A DNA stretch of 39,107 nucleotides, from the NCBI GenBank assembly GCA_030537315.1, contig JAUNNZ010000021.1:1-39107 (forward strand), given 5' to 3'. Shown piece by piece: positions 17,364 to 26,084 of the stretch (position 1 is the first letter of the stretch; each line of letters starts with the position of its first letter). Source of the DNA: Bacteroidia bacterium. GTDB taxonomy: Bacteria > Bacteroidota > Bacteroidia > Bacteroidales > UBA932. A program made the translations under genes and the position numbers. Under the pieces are notes generated by a model. The model made no database searches. It saw nothing but the letters and a program-made list of their open reading frames with translations, and was not told the origin of the DNA.

Positions 17364-18376
17364 TGAAAGCCCTCCTGCTTGCATTTCTGCTGCTCGCCGG
17401 ACAGGGCGGGCCACGGTTTGACACCTACGAATGGGACTTCGGCCGGATAAACGAGGCCGACGGTGCCGTCAGCCACACTTTCGTGCTGATGAACGACTCC
17501 CCTTCCCCGGTGACGATAAGCCGTGCCATCCCGGGATGCTCGTGCATTATGGCAAGCTTCCCCCAGGAAGCCGTCGCCCCGGGGCAAGTATGCGAGGTGG
17601 AGGTATTCTATTCGCCTTCAGGCGCAAGCGGAGTCACCTACCGCAACATCGAGATAATGGCCGTGGGAGGCCGCAGCCTGGGCACTTTGAACGTCAAGGC
17701 CGACGTGGTGCCGGCGGACAGGAGCATTCAGGAGCGATATCTCTACACTGTCGCCGACCTGATGTACATCAGCAAGAAGAACATCCCGTTCGGCTATCTG
17801 GGACACGGGAAAACGCTCTCAAAAGTGATTTACCTTGCCAATGCGGCAAAAGAGACAATGGAGCTCGAGGCATCCGCTTCCGGCTCTCAATACTTTTCCG
17901 TGACCTGCCCCGCCGCCGTCGGCGCGGGCAAGGAAGTGCCTGTCCTGCTGACCTGGACGATGCCGTCCGACCCGTCCTTCCTCGCGACCTGCCGTGATAC
18001 CGTCTGGTTCAGTGTGGACGGAAGGCGTTCCGGCACTCCGGTCGCCGTTTCCGCCATCTGTCTGGACGTCGCGGAGCCGTCCGCAGATGCGCCACGTCTG
18101 CAGACATACCCTTCGCAGGCGCAGCTCAAGAAGGGTCTGCTCTCCCGTTCATGGTCCGGAGAGATTTCTCTCGAGAACGTCGGGAAATCGGATCTTGAGA
18201 TACTTGCTGTAGAAGCGCCGGACGGCGTTGCCGTCGATCTTGGAGCAGGGACCACGATCGCTGCCGGCAAGAAGGCGAAAGTGTCCGCCAGCTGCCGCAG
18301 CGCGGCCGAATTCCGCGTCAATCTGTTCACCAACGACCCTGTCCACCCATACAAGGAACTAATTTACAAACCATAA
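17363..18376 (+). CDS. DUF1573 domain protein
   Basis: This 337-residue exported protein has a short signal peptide (about 1-17) followed by a DUF1573 domain: the FDTYEWDFGRINEADGAVSHTF strand pair and the CSC motif in RAIPGCSCIMASFPQEAVAPGQ (about 30-110). DUF1573 domains have an immunoglobulin-like fold and are common in Bacteroidota; the function is unknown. Two further beta-rich segments follow (about 145-235 and 245-335), each with the Ser/Ala-rich pattern of similar Ig-like domains. The ATG overlaps the esterase stop as TAATG, and the GH3 gene begins 6 nt after its stop, so it sits in the middle of a coupled three-gene set. Confidence 0.83.
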   Translation: MKALLLAFLLLAGQGGPRFDTYEWDFGRINEADGAVSHTFVLMNDSPSPVTISRAIPGCSCIMASFPQEAVAPGQVCEVEVFYSPSGASGVTYRNIEIMAVGGRSLGTLNVKADVVPADRSIQERYLYTVADLMYISKKNIPFGYLGHGKTLSKVIYLANAAKETMELEASASGSQYFSVTCPAAVGAGKEVPVLLTWTMPSDPSFLATCRDTVWFSVDGRRSGTPVAVSAICLDVAEPSADAPRLQTYPSQAQLKKGLLSRSWSGEISLENVGKSDLEILAVEAPDGVAVDLGAGTTIAAGKKAKVSASCRSAAEFRVNLFTNDPVHPYKELIYKP

Positions 18377-18382
18377 CCATTT

Positions 18383-21001
18383 ATGAAATCACCAAAAATC
18401 CTGATCGCTCTCGCAGTCGTCTTCGCCGCCGTTTCCTGCGGCCCGAAGCAGACCTACGAGTATCCGTTCCAGAATCCGAAGCTTTCGGTTGACGAACGTG
18501 TAGAAAACCTTATTTCCCTCCTCACTCCGGAAGAGAAGGTCGGACTCATGATGAACAAGTCCATCTCAGTCGACCGTCTCGGCATTCCGTCCTATAACTG
18601 GTGGAGCGAGGCCTGCCACGGCGTACGCCAGGACGGTTACACCGTTTATCCGCAGCCTATCGGTATGGCTGCCGCCTTCAACCCCGAGCAGATGTACGAC
18701 GTCTTCTCAACCGTTTCCGACGAGGCCCGCGCCAACTGGAACCGTTCAGACCACAACGTCTTCAATGTCCCTATGGGTGTCACCTATTATCCGGGCAACC
18801 CTGAACTCACATTCTGGTGCCCGAACGTGAACATCTTCCGCGACCCGCGCTGGGGACGCGGCCAGGAGACCTGCGGTGAGGACCCTTACCTCACCGGTGT
18901 CCTCGGACTTATGACCGTCAAGGGCATGCAGGGCAACGACAAGAAGTACTTCAAGACCCACGCCTGCGCAAAGCACTACGCAGTGCACAGCGGTCCGGAG
19001 CCTCTCCGTCACACATACAACGCATCCGTTTCGATGCGCGACCTCTGGGAGACCTACCTTCCTGCATTCAAGAAGCTCGTGATCGAAGGTGACGTCCAGG
19101 AAGTGATGTGCGCATACAACCGCTATGAAGGCGTGCCTTGCTGCGCAAGCGACCGCCTCCTCGTCGATATCCTCCGCAACAAGTGGCACTACGACGCAAT
19201 CGTCCTCACCGACTGCGACGCCATCAACAACTTCTATACACGCGGCCAGCACGAGACCCATCCGGACCCTCTCAGCGCAACCGTAGATGCAGTCCTCAAC
19301 GGCACCGACCTCGAGTGCGGCAAGGTTATGATGAACCTCGTCCAGGGTCTCGAGAAAGGTCTCATCTCAGAGGCTGACCTCGACAAGCACCTCCGCTACA
19401 CCCTCAAGGGCCGTTTCGAGCTCGGTATGTTCGACCCTGCCGAGATGCTTCCTTGGGCTGACCTCGGCGAAGACGTGATCAGCAGCGAGGCCAACAACGC
19501 CCTTGCAGAGCAGGCCGCACGCGAATCAATGGTCCTCCTCAAGAACAACGGCGTCCTCCCTCTCTCAAAGGACATCAAGAACCTTCTCGTAGTCGGTCCT
19601 AACGCCGACGACGTGGCTCTCCTCAACGGAAACTACGGCGGCACCCCTACCGACAACCACAAGCACTCACTCCTCGAAGGCATCAAGAACGCCCTTCCTG
19701 AGGCAAACGTACTCTACAGCAAAGGCTGCGAGCTCACAGACGAATACAACACCATCTACCACCTCGGTGACTTCAACGAGGGCAAGGGCATCCAGGCCGA
19801 GTTCTACGAGAACAACGACCTCGCAGGCGAGCCTAAGGTTGTCGGCAACTACGATGCCGTCAACTTCAGCACCTTCGGTGCATACGGCTTCGCGGAAGGT
19901 GTGGGCACCGAGAAGCTTTCCGTACGCCTTTCAGGCAAGTACGTCGCAGACTTCGACGGTCCTCTCAGCTACTATGTAACCTCTGACAACGGCTATGTCC
20001 TCAAAGTAAACGGCAAGGTCGTCGAGAACGCCAAGCCTGGAATGGGCGGTATGGGCGGCTTCGGTTTCGGCCGCCGCGGCGGTCAGGTCTACAAGACCTT
20101 CGACGTGAAGGCCGGCCAGAGCTATGACATCGTCATCGAGTACAAGAAGGGCAACGGTCCTTTCGCTATGCTCCGCGCAGATTTCTGCCAGCGCAAGTAT
20201 GCTGACTTCGCAGAAGAGAAGGCAATGGCTGAAAACGCTGACGCCATCATCGTCATCGGAGGTATTTCCGCACAGATGGAAGGCGAAGGCGGTGACAAGT
20301 CCACCATCGAGCTCTCCAACGTACAGCAGCGCCTCCTCAAGGCCATGCGCGCTACCGGCAAGCCGGTGGTATTCGTAAGCTGCTCAGGTTCCTGCCTCGC
20401 ATTCGCAAGCGTCGAGAACGAGTATGACGCTCTCCTTCAGGCCTGGTATCCGGGTCAGGGCGGCGCCAAGGCTCTCGCAGATGTCCTCTTCGGTGACTAC
20501 AACCCTTCAGGCAAGCTCCCTGTAACGTTCTACGCTTCCAACAACGACCTTCCTGACTTCCTCGACTACAGTATGGAGAACCGCACCTACAAGTATTTCC
20601 GCGGCACCCCACTCTACGCATTCGGTTACGGTCTTTCATACACCACTTTCGAATACGGCCAGCCTAAGATCTCAAAGGCTTCGATGAAGAAGGACGGCAA
20701 CGTCACCGTAAGCGTTCCTGTAAAGAACACCGGTTCAGTTGACGGCGCAGAAATCGTGGAGGTTTACGTAAAGGCCCTCGACTACCCTGAGGCTCCTATC
20801 AAGTCTCTCCAGGGCTTCAAGAAGGTCGAGCTCAAGGCCGGTGCGAAAGCCACTGTCAAGATCGAGCTCAACGGAGCTTCATTCGAGTACTACGACGCTT
20901 CTATCGACGAGCTCTCAACCCGTCCTGGCAAGTACCAGATCATGGTCGGCAGCTCATCCCTCGACAAGGATCTCCAGGTTCTCGACTTCGAGGTGATCTA
21001 A
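18383..21001 (+). CDS. Glycoside hydrolase family 3 lipoprotein with PA14 domain
   Basis: This 872-residue enzyme is a GH3 beta-glycosidase; beta-glucosidase or beta-xylosidase/arabinosidase activity is plausible, with the substrate unproven. A lipoprotein signal peptide (lipobox VSC, about 1-19) is followed by the GH3 N-terminal barrel (about 30-320) with WWSEACHGV, FRDPRWGRGQETCGEDP, KHYAVHSGPE and the predicted nucleophile D277 in VLTDCDAINNF. The C-terminal alpha/beta sandwich is split by a PA14 domain (about 467-610), which begins GIQAEFYENNDLAGEP and contains a Gly/Phe/Arg-rich loop (about 553-567). A fibronectin-III-like domain (about 785-872) closes the protein. The codon bias is strong toward C-ending codons, as in highly expressed genes. 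Confidence 0.95.
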   Translation: MKSPKILIALAVVFAAVSCGPKQTYEYPFQNPKLSVDERVENLISLLTPEEKVGLMMNKSISVDRLGIPSYNWWSEACHGVRQDGYTVYPQPIGMAAAFNPEQMYDVFSTVSDEARANWNRSDHNVFNVPMGVTYYPGNPELTFWCPNVNIFRDPRWGRGQETCGEDPYLTGVLGLMTVKGMQGNDKKYFKTHACAKHYAVHSGPEPLRHTYNASVSMRDLWETYLPAFKKLVIEGDVQEVMCAYNRYEGVPCCASDRLLVDILRNKWHYDAIVLTDCDAINNFYTRGQHETHPDPLSATVDAVLNGTDLECGKVMMNLVQGLEKGLISEADLDKHLRYTLKGRFELGMFDPAEMLPWADLGEDVISSEANNALAEQAARESMVLLKNNGVLPLSKDIKNLLVVGPNADDVALLNGNYGGTPTDNHKHSLLEGIKNALPEANVLYSKGCELTDEYNTIYHLGDFNEGKGIQAEFYENNDLAGEPKVVGNYDAVNFSTFGAYGFAEGVGTEKLSVRLSGKYVADFDGPLSYYVTSDNGYVLKVNGKVVENAKPGMGGMGGFGFGRRGGQVYKTFDVKAGQSYDIVIEYKKGNGPFAMLRADFCQRKYADFAEEKAMAENADAIIVIGGISAQMEGEGGDKSTIELSNVQQRLLKAMRATGKPVVFVSCSGSCLAFASVENEYDALLQAWYPGQGGAKALADVLFGDYNPSGKLPVTFYASNNDLPDFLDYSMENRTYKYFRGTPLYAFGYGLSYTTFEYGQPKISKASMKKDGNVTVSVPVKNTGSVDGAEIVEVYVKALDYPEAPIKSLQGFKKVELKAGAKATVKIELNGASFEYYDASIDELSTRPGKYQIMVGSSSLDKDLQVLDFEVI

Positions 21002-21071
21002 TTGACGGCAAGGAGGGAGCTCATGATGAGGCTTCCCGTCGCAAGGCCGAGCGTGCCGAACTGAGCGACAA

Positions 21072-22838
21072 TTACGTCCTTGTATGTTCTGCTTCAGCAG
21101 ATTTCCGACGGGAAGAGAGATAGGGAGATAGGAACAACTGCGCACGCTTGAGGGCCGGGATGATGTGAGGCTGGATGCAGCCGTCAGACAGCTTCTCATC
21201 GATTCCGAATTTGTGAAGCGCAGCCTGGACTTCCGGATTGACACCGGAGAGGATTACCTTCACGCCGCGGCGGTGGTTGCGGTCGATGATGTTCCTGAGG
21301 TTGTTGATTCCCGTGGAATCCACGAACGGAACGTTTCGCATACGGATGATGCGGACCTTGGTGGCGGCTTTGCGTTTCTTATTCTTCTTGTCTTCGAACT
21401 CATCGAACTTGGAGGCCAGTCCGAAGAAGAACGGACCGTTGATCTCATATACATCGACGCCTTCAGGGATGTCGAGGTACTGGGTGTCGTCAGGGTTCAC
21501 GATTTCATTTGCCTCGGTGCCGGCGATCTTGGAGTCGGCGTCAAGGACGTCGATAGACGAAGTCTGCATCACGCGGCGGACGAAGAGGATGACTGCGAGA
21601 AGCAGTCCGACTTCGATTGCGACGGTGAGGTCAACTATCACCGTCAGGAAGAAGGTGATGAGGAGGACTGCGACGTCGGTCTTGTCGCCGCGGAGAAGGT
21701 ATTTGAATGTGCGCCACTCACTCATATTGTATGCGACTGAAACCAGGATGGCCGCCAGGGCGGACAGCGGGATGTAGATTGCATACGGCATAAGGAACAG
21801 GTAGATGAGCAGCAGCACGACGGCGTGGATGAGGCCGGTGACCGGAGTCTTGCCGCCGTTGTTGATGCTGGCCATCGTGCGGGCGATGGCGCCGGTTGCC
21901 GGAATGCCGCCGAAAAGCGGTGTGACGATATTGGCTATGCCCTGTCCGATAAGTTCCGTATTGGAATTGTGGTGCTTGCCGGTGACGCCGTCGGCGACCA
22001 TTGCGGCAAGCAGGGATTCGATCGCGCAGAGGACGGCTATCGTGAAGGCCGGCGAGACGAGCTCGCGGACGGTCTCGAAGGTGATCTCAGGGACAACAGG
22101 TTTCGGCATCGGCAGTCCGTTTGCGAGTTCGGGGAACTTCGTCCCTATGGTTGCAAGCTGGATGCCCGCGAAGCGGTCGAGGCAGACAGAAGCGACCGTG
22201 CCTATGACAAGGGCCACCAGGGATCCGGGAACCTTTTTGGAAAGACGGCTCCAGAACACAATCACCAGAAGACATACGATGCTGGCTGAGGCCTCAGCCC
22301 AGTTGATGTTGCCGAGATTGCTGAGGTATGCGCCCCATTCCGGAAGGAATCCGGAAGGTATGTCAATCGTGTAACCGAAGAAATCCTTCATCTGGGTGGA
22401 GAAGATCGTCACCGCTATGCCGCTGGTGAAGCCCACCACTATTGGATATGGGATGAACTTGAAAACCCCTCCGAGCTTCAGGAGCCCCATCACGACCAGG
22501 ATGACGCCTGCCATTATGCTCGCGATGATAAGTCCCTGCATACCGAACTTGGCGACTATGCCGGCAACGATGACTATGAATGCGCCCGTAGGGCCGCCGA
22601 TAAGGAAATTCGAGCCGCCGAAGAGGCTGATGAGGAAGCCTGCGACTATTGCAGTTATGAGTCCCTGCTGGGGAGTGACGCCGCTGGCGATACCGAATGC
22701 GATGGCAAGAGGAAGTGCGATGATTCCGACGATTATGCCTGCGATCAAGTCGGAAATGAAGGTCTGTCTGTCGTACTTGCCCTTACGGAACAGACGGAAA
22801 AACTTGGGTCTGAAAACCTCTTTCAAACTGAATGACAT
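21072..22838 (-). CDS. SulP family anion transporter with STAS domain
   Basis: This 588-residue inner-membrane protein belongs to the SulP/SLC26 family, which moves sulfate, bicarbonate or other anions. The N-terminal motif DLIAGIIVGIIALPLAIAFGIASGVTPQQGL and the IGGPTGAFIVIVAGIV segment are signatures of the family; about 12-14 membrane helices fill residues 25-420. A cytoplasmic STAS domain (about 460-560) contains VPFVDSTGINNLRNII, with the Ser-Thr-Gly loop. The substrate is not known; BicA-like bicarbonate or sulfate transport are both possible. The gene converges with the GH3 gene, leaving 70 nt without a clear terminator. It is divergent from pncA. Confidence 0.92.
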   Translation of the reverse strand: MSFSLKEVFRPKFFRLFRKGKYDRQTFISDLIAGIIVGIIALPLAIAFGIASGVTPQQGLITAIVAGFLISLFGGSNFLIGGPTGAFIVIVAGIVAKFGMQGLIIASIMAGVILVVMGLLKLGGVFKFIPYPIVVGFTSGIAVTIFSTQMKDFFGYTIDIPSGFLPEWGAYLSNLGNINWAEASASIVCLLVIVFWSRLSKKVPGSLVALVIGTVASVCLDRFAGIQLATIGTKFPELANGLPMPKPVVPEITFETVRELVSPAFTIAVLCAIESLLAAMVADGVTGKHHNSNTELIGQGIANIVTPLFGGIPATGAIARTMASINNGGKTPVTGLIHAVVLLLIYLFLMPYAIYIPLSALAAILVSVAYNMSEWRTFKYLLRGDKTDVAVLLITFFLTVIVDLTVAIEVGLLLAVILFVRRVMQTSSIDVLDADSKIAGTEANEIVNPDDTQYLDIPEGVDVYEINGPFFFGLASKFDEFEDKKNKKRKAATKVRIIRMRNVPFVDSTGINNLRNIIDRNHRRGVKVILSGVNPEVQAALHKFGIDEKLSDGCIQPHIIPALKRAQLFLSPYLSSRRKSAEAEHTRT

Positions 22839-22861
22839 GATACAACTACTAAAAACGGCCG

Positions 22862-22869
22862 CAAAAGTA
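22862..22869 (-). promoter_or_regulatory. -7 box of the SulP transporter gene
   Basis: TACTTTTG on the minus strand fits TAnnTTTG and lies 24 nt before the SulP ATG. The upstream AT-rich stretch offers only a TTTT in place of TTTG. Confidence 0.5.
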
Positions 22870-22877
22870 AGATAATT

Positions 22878-22907
22878 TTTGAATTTTAAAAAATTTTAAT
22901 AACTTTG
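22878..22907 (+). promoter_or_regulatory. Promoter of pncA-pncB
   Basis: TTTG (22878-22881), an 18-nt spacer and TAACTTTG (22900-22907) match the Bacteroidota pattern. The pncA ATG follows only 8 nt after the -7 box, implying a very short or absent leader. Confidence 0.7.
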
Positions 22908-22915
22908 TTTTACGT

Positions 22916-23452
22916 ATGAGAACCATAATTGTCATAGACATGCAGAAAGACTTCTACTCTCCTGAGGGAAGTCTTTACGTTAATGGCGCCGAAGTGCTGC
23001 CTGAGAGGTTTGTAGAGGTGGTGAAGGACTTCGACAACGTCATCTTCACACTTGACTGGCACCCGTCCAGACATTGCTCTTTCAAGCCGCAGGGCGGCAT
23101 CTGGCCTCCTCACTGCGTGCATTACACCCACGGCGCCTCTCTGCCGGAGTCTGTGGTTGAGGCCGCGGCCGGCAAGAACCCTATGTTCTACCTCAAAGGG
23201 CAGAACAAGGACGAAGAGGAATACGGCGCTTTCGACGACATCCCTGAAGACCAGCTTGCGGTACTCCGCGAAAGCGACGAGATCGCCATAGGCGGCCTCT
23301 GCGGGGACTACTGCGTGAGCGAGAGCATCAAGGTCCTCGCCAAGCTCGGCCTTGCCGGCAAACTCACAGTCCTAAAGGACTGCACCTTCTCCATTGACGG
23401 CGGCACCGTCCTGAAAAAGACAATCAAGGAATTCAAGCTCAAGACAAAATGA
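22916..23452 (+). CDS. pncA: Nicotinamidase (isochorismatase fold)
   Basis: PncA hydrolyses nicotinamide to nicotinate in NAD salvage. The 178-residue protein has the catalytic Asp (D8 in IIVIDMQKDF), the metal-binding DWHPSRHCSF segment, a Lys in FYLKGQNKDEEEYGAF and the nucleophilic Cys C133 in GLCGDYCVSES. The cis-peptide region precedes the Cys as expected. Its stop overlaps the pncB start as ATGA, and the two enzymes catalyse consecutive steps, which fixes the assignment. It lies at the divergent promoter shared with the SulP gene. Confidence 0.95.
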   Translation: MRTIIVIDMQKDFYSPEGSLYVNGAEVLPERFVEVVKDFDNVIFTLDWHPSRHCSFKPQGGIWPPHCVHYTHGASLPESVVEAAAGKNPMFYLKGQNKDEEEYGAFDDIPEDQLAVLRESDEIAIGGLCGDYCVSESIKVLAKLGLAGKLTVLKDCTFSIDGGTVLKKTIKEFKLKTK

Positions 23453-24645
23453 GACAGATAGTCAACCACTTCACTGACAACGACCTCTACACCTTCACCT
23501 GTCAGTATTACATCCTCGAGACCTACCCTCGGGCGGAGGTGGAATACTCTTTCTTCGACCGCAACGGCACAAAATACCCGACAGGCTTCGCCAAACTCCT
23601 TCAGGAGCAGGTTGACGGTATGCGCGACGTGGCAATCACCCAGGAGGAAATCGACTATATGCGCGGCAGCTGCTACTTCCTTCCATTATGGTACTTCACC
23701 TTCCTCCGCGGCTACCGCTTCAATCCGGCGGAGGTGAAGATCTCCCAGGATGAGGAAGGCCATCTCGACATCACCGTGCGCGGCAAATGGTTCTCCACCA
23801 TCATGTGGGAGATGCCTCTGCTTTCAGCTATTTCAGAGCTGATGCACGAACTGAACGGCGACCTCGGCCGCTATGACGCCGCGCTCGAGGAAGAGCGCGC
23901 CCGCGCAAAGGCCGAGAAGATATTTGCCGGAGGCCTCACCCTCGGCGACATGGGCACGCGCCGCCGCCTCAGCTTCGCCCATCAGGATATGGTGATACGC
24001 GTGATGAAGGAGGTTTACGAGTCCCGGCAGTGGCCGGGCGTCTTCACCGGCACCAGCAACGTTTACCTTGCCATGAAGTACGGCACAAAGTGCCTCGGCA
24101 CGATGTCCCACCAGCTGATTTCGTTCGAGGAGACCGTAAGCGGCATCTTCGAGTGCAACTTCAACGTGATGAAGAAATTCAGCGACGTCTATGACGGTGA
24201 CAACGGAATCTTCCTCTACGACTGCTTCGGCGACAAGGTATTCTTCAACAACCTCTCGAAACGTATGGCAATGATGTACAAGGGCCTCCGCGTCGACAGC
24301 GGCAACGAAGAGGAGCAGACGGAAAAGATCATCGCGAAATACAGGTCCCTCGGAATCGACCCTGCCACAAAGCAGGTCGTGTACAGCAACGGTCTTGACG
24401 TTGACAGGGCCATCGAGATCCACAAGTACTGCGCCGGACGCGTTCAGGACTCCTACGGTATCGGCACGCAGATCACCTGCGACGTCACCGGCTGCAAGCC
24501 GATGAACATCGTGGTCAAGCTCACCCGCGGACGCATCACGGAGCTCCGCGAATGGCACGACTGCGTCAAGCTGTCCTGCGACAAAGGAAAGACACTCGGC
24601 AATCCTGCCAAGTGTCAGTATCTTCTGTCTGTAGTCGGTGAATAA
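23449..24645 (+). CDS. pncB: Nicotinate phosphoribosyltransferase
   Basis: PncB joins nicotinate with PRPP to form nicotinate mononucleotide. The 398-residue length matches the E. coli enzyme. Visible family segments are HFTDNDLYTFTCQY at the N-terminus, GDMGTRRRLSFAHQD, FTGTSNVYLAMKYGTKCLGTMSHQ (with the autophosphorylated His region) and the phosphate-binding VYSNGLDVDRAIEI and GIGTQITCD stretches. It overlaps pncA by 4 nt. Its TAA stop abuts the hisS stop codon with no base between them, so the two convergent transcripts must overlap or end inside each other. Confidence 0.95.
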   Translation: MRQIVNHFTDNDLYTFTCQYYILETYPRAEVEYSFFDRNGTKYPTGFAKLLQEQVDGMRDVAITQEEIDYMRGSCYFLPLWYFTFLRGYRFNPAEVKISQDEEGHLDITVRGKWFSTIMWEMPLLSAISELMHELNGDLGRYDAALEEERARAKAEKIFAGGLTLGDMGTRRRLSFAHQDMVIRVMKEVYESRQWPGVFTGTSNVYLAMKYGTKCLGTMSHQLISFEETVSGIFECNFNVMKKFSDVYDGDNGIFLYDCFGDKVFFNNLSKRMAMMYKGLRVDSGNEEEQTEKIIAKYRSLGIDPATKQVVYSNGLDVDRAIEIHKYCAGRVQDSYGIGTQITCDVTGCKPMNIVVKLTRGRITELREWHDCVKLSCDKGKTLGNPAKCQYLLSVVGE

Positions 24646-26028
24646 CTAACCCAGGAATTCCAGGATACCCTCGGTATCGTCTTTCTTGAAGGACTTCTGC
24701 TCTCCGGAGCGGAGGTCCTTTATGCTGATGACACCCTGTGCGACCTCGTCGCCGCCGGTGATGGACAGGAACGGGATGTTCTTGCGGTCGGCGTAGTCGA
24801 ACTGCTTCTTCAGCTTGGCATTGTCAGGGTATATCTCGACAGGAACGCCGGCAGAGCGGAGCGCGCTTGCGACTGGAAGGATGTAGCGGAGCTCGTCCGC
24901 GCCCATGTTTGCGAACAGCAGAGTGGTTGCGCTGGCGAGGTCCTTCGGGAACTTGTCGAGGCCTTTGAGGACATCGTAGATGCGGTCCGCGCCGAAGCTG
25001 ACGCCGACGCCGGACATATCAGGAAGGCCGAAGATGCCGGTGAGGTTGTCGTAGCGGCCGCCGCCGCAGATGCTGCCTATCTGCCAGTCGAGGGCCTTGA
25101 CCTCGAAGATGGCGCCGGTGTAATAGTTGAGTCCGCGTGCGAGCGAGAGGTCGATTTCAGTCGCTGTCCTGATGCCGGCCGCCTCTATGTAGGCGAAAAG
25201 CTCTTCCAGCTCGTCGAGGCCCTTGAGGCCTTCGGCGCTGGAAGCCATTATGCCGCGCATCTTCTCGATCTTCTCGCGGTTGGTGCCTGAAAGGGTGAGG
25301 ACAGGTTCGAGGATGGCGACCGCTTCGGCGGTGAGGCCTTTCTCAATCATTTCCTCCTTGACGGCGTCAAGGCCCACCTTGTCGAGTTTGTCGATTGCGA
25401 CGGTGATGTCAACTACCTTGTCCGGGAAGCCGCAGATTTCTGCGAGGCCTGCGAGGACCTTGCGGTTGTTTATCTTTACGAGGACGTTGATCCCGAGCTT
25501 ATCAAAGACCTTGTCAACTATCTGGACGAGTTCGAGTTCGCAGAGCTGGCTCTTGCTGCCGATAGCATCCACGTCGCACTGGTAGAACTCGCGGTAACGG
25601 CCTTTCTGAGGCCTGTCGGCACGCCAGACCGGCTGGATCTGGAAGCGCTTGAACGGGAAGGAAATCTCGTTCTGATGCTGGACCACGAAACGGGCGAATG
25701 GCACTGTGAGGTCGTAACGGAGGCCTTTCTCGCAGACTTTCAGCGAAAGCGCCTTGCTGTTATAGCTGCCGTCTTCGAACTTGAAGCTGTCATAATCGAT
25801 GCCGGTGAAAGCGTCGCCGCTGTTGAGGATGCGGAAGAGGAGTTTGTCGCCCTCGTCGCCGTATTTGCCCAGCAGGGTGGAGAGGTTCTCCATAGCCGGA
25901 GTCTCGATCTGGGAGTATCCGTATGTGCGGAATACGCTGCGTATGGTATCGAAAATGTAGTTTCTCTCGGCCATTTCTATCTGGCCGAAGTCGCGTGTAC
26001 CCTTAGGTATGGATGGTTTCTGTGCCAT
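24646..26028 (-). CDS. hisS: Histidyl-tRNA synthetase
   Basis: HisRS charges tRNA-His. The 460-residue protein carries class II motif 1 ([23 protein letters not shown]), motif 2 around [19 protein letters not shown], the HisA motif [15 protein letters not shown] and motif 3 in [13 protein letters not shown], then an anticodon-binding domain (about 355-460). The ATG at 26026-26028 is 19 nt downstream of a -7 box. It is convergent with pncB and divergent from sppA. Confidence 0.96.
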   Translation of the reverse strand: MAQKPSIPKGTRDFGQIEMAERNYIFDTIRSVFRTYGYSQIETPAMENLSTLLGKYGDEGDKLLFRILNSGDAFTGIDYDSFKFEDGSYNSKALSLKVCEKGLRYDLTVPFARFVVQHQNEISFPFKRFQIQPVWRADRPQKGRYREFYQCDVDAIGSKSQLCELELVQIVDKVFDKLGINVLVKINNRKVLAGLAEICGFPDKVVDITVAIDKLDKVGLDAVKEEMIEKGLTAEAVAILEPVLTLSGTNREKIEKMRGIMASSAEGLKGLDELEELFAYIEAAGIRTATEIDLSLARGLNYYTGAIFEVKALDWQIGSICGGGRYDNLTGIFGLPDMSGVGVSFGADRIYDVLKGLDKFPKDLASATTLLFANMGADELRYILPVASALRSAGVPVEIYPDNAKLKKQFDYADRKNIPFLSITGGDEVAQGVISIKDLRSGEQKSFKKDDTEGILEFLG

Positions 26029-26034
26029 TTGCTC

Positions 26035-26064
26035 TTTATTTATCGCGCAAATTTACTACTTTTG
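26035..26064 (+). promoter_or_regulatory. Promoter of sppA
   Basis: TTTA (26035-26038), an 18-nt spacer and TACTTTTG (26057-26064) approximate the Bacteroidota consensus, 20 nt before the sppA ATG. The element overlaps the hisS promoter completely. Confidence 0.6.
26048..26055 (-). promoter_or_regulatory. -7 box of hisS
   Basis: TAAATTTG on the minus strand fits TAnnTTTG; the ATG follows 19 nt later. It is separated by one base from the -7 box of the divergent sppA gene. Confidence 0.55.
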
Positions 26065-26084
26065 CCAAAATTAAAAGGTTAGAA

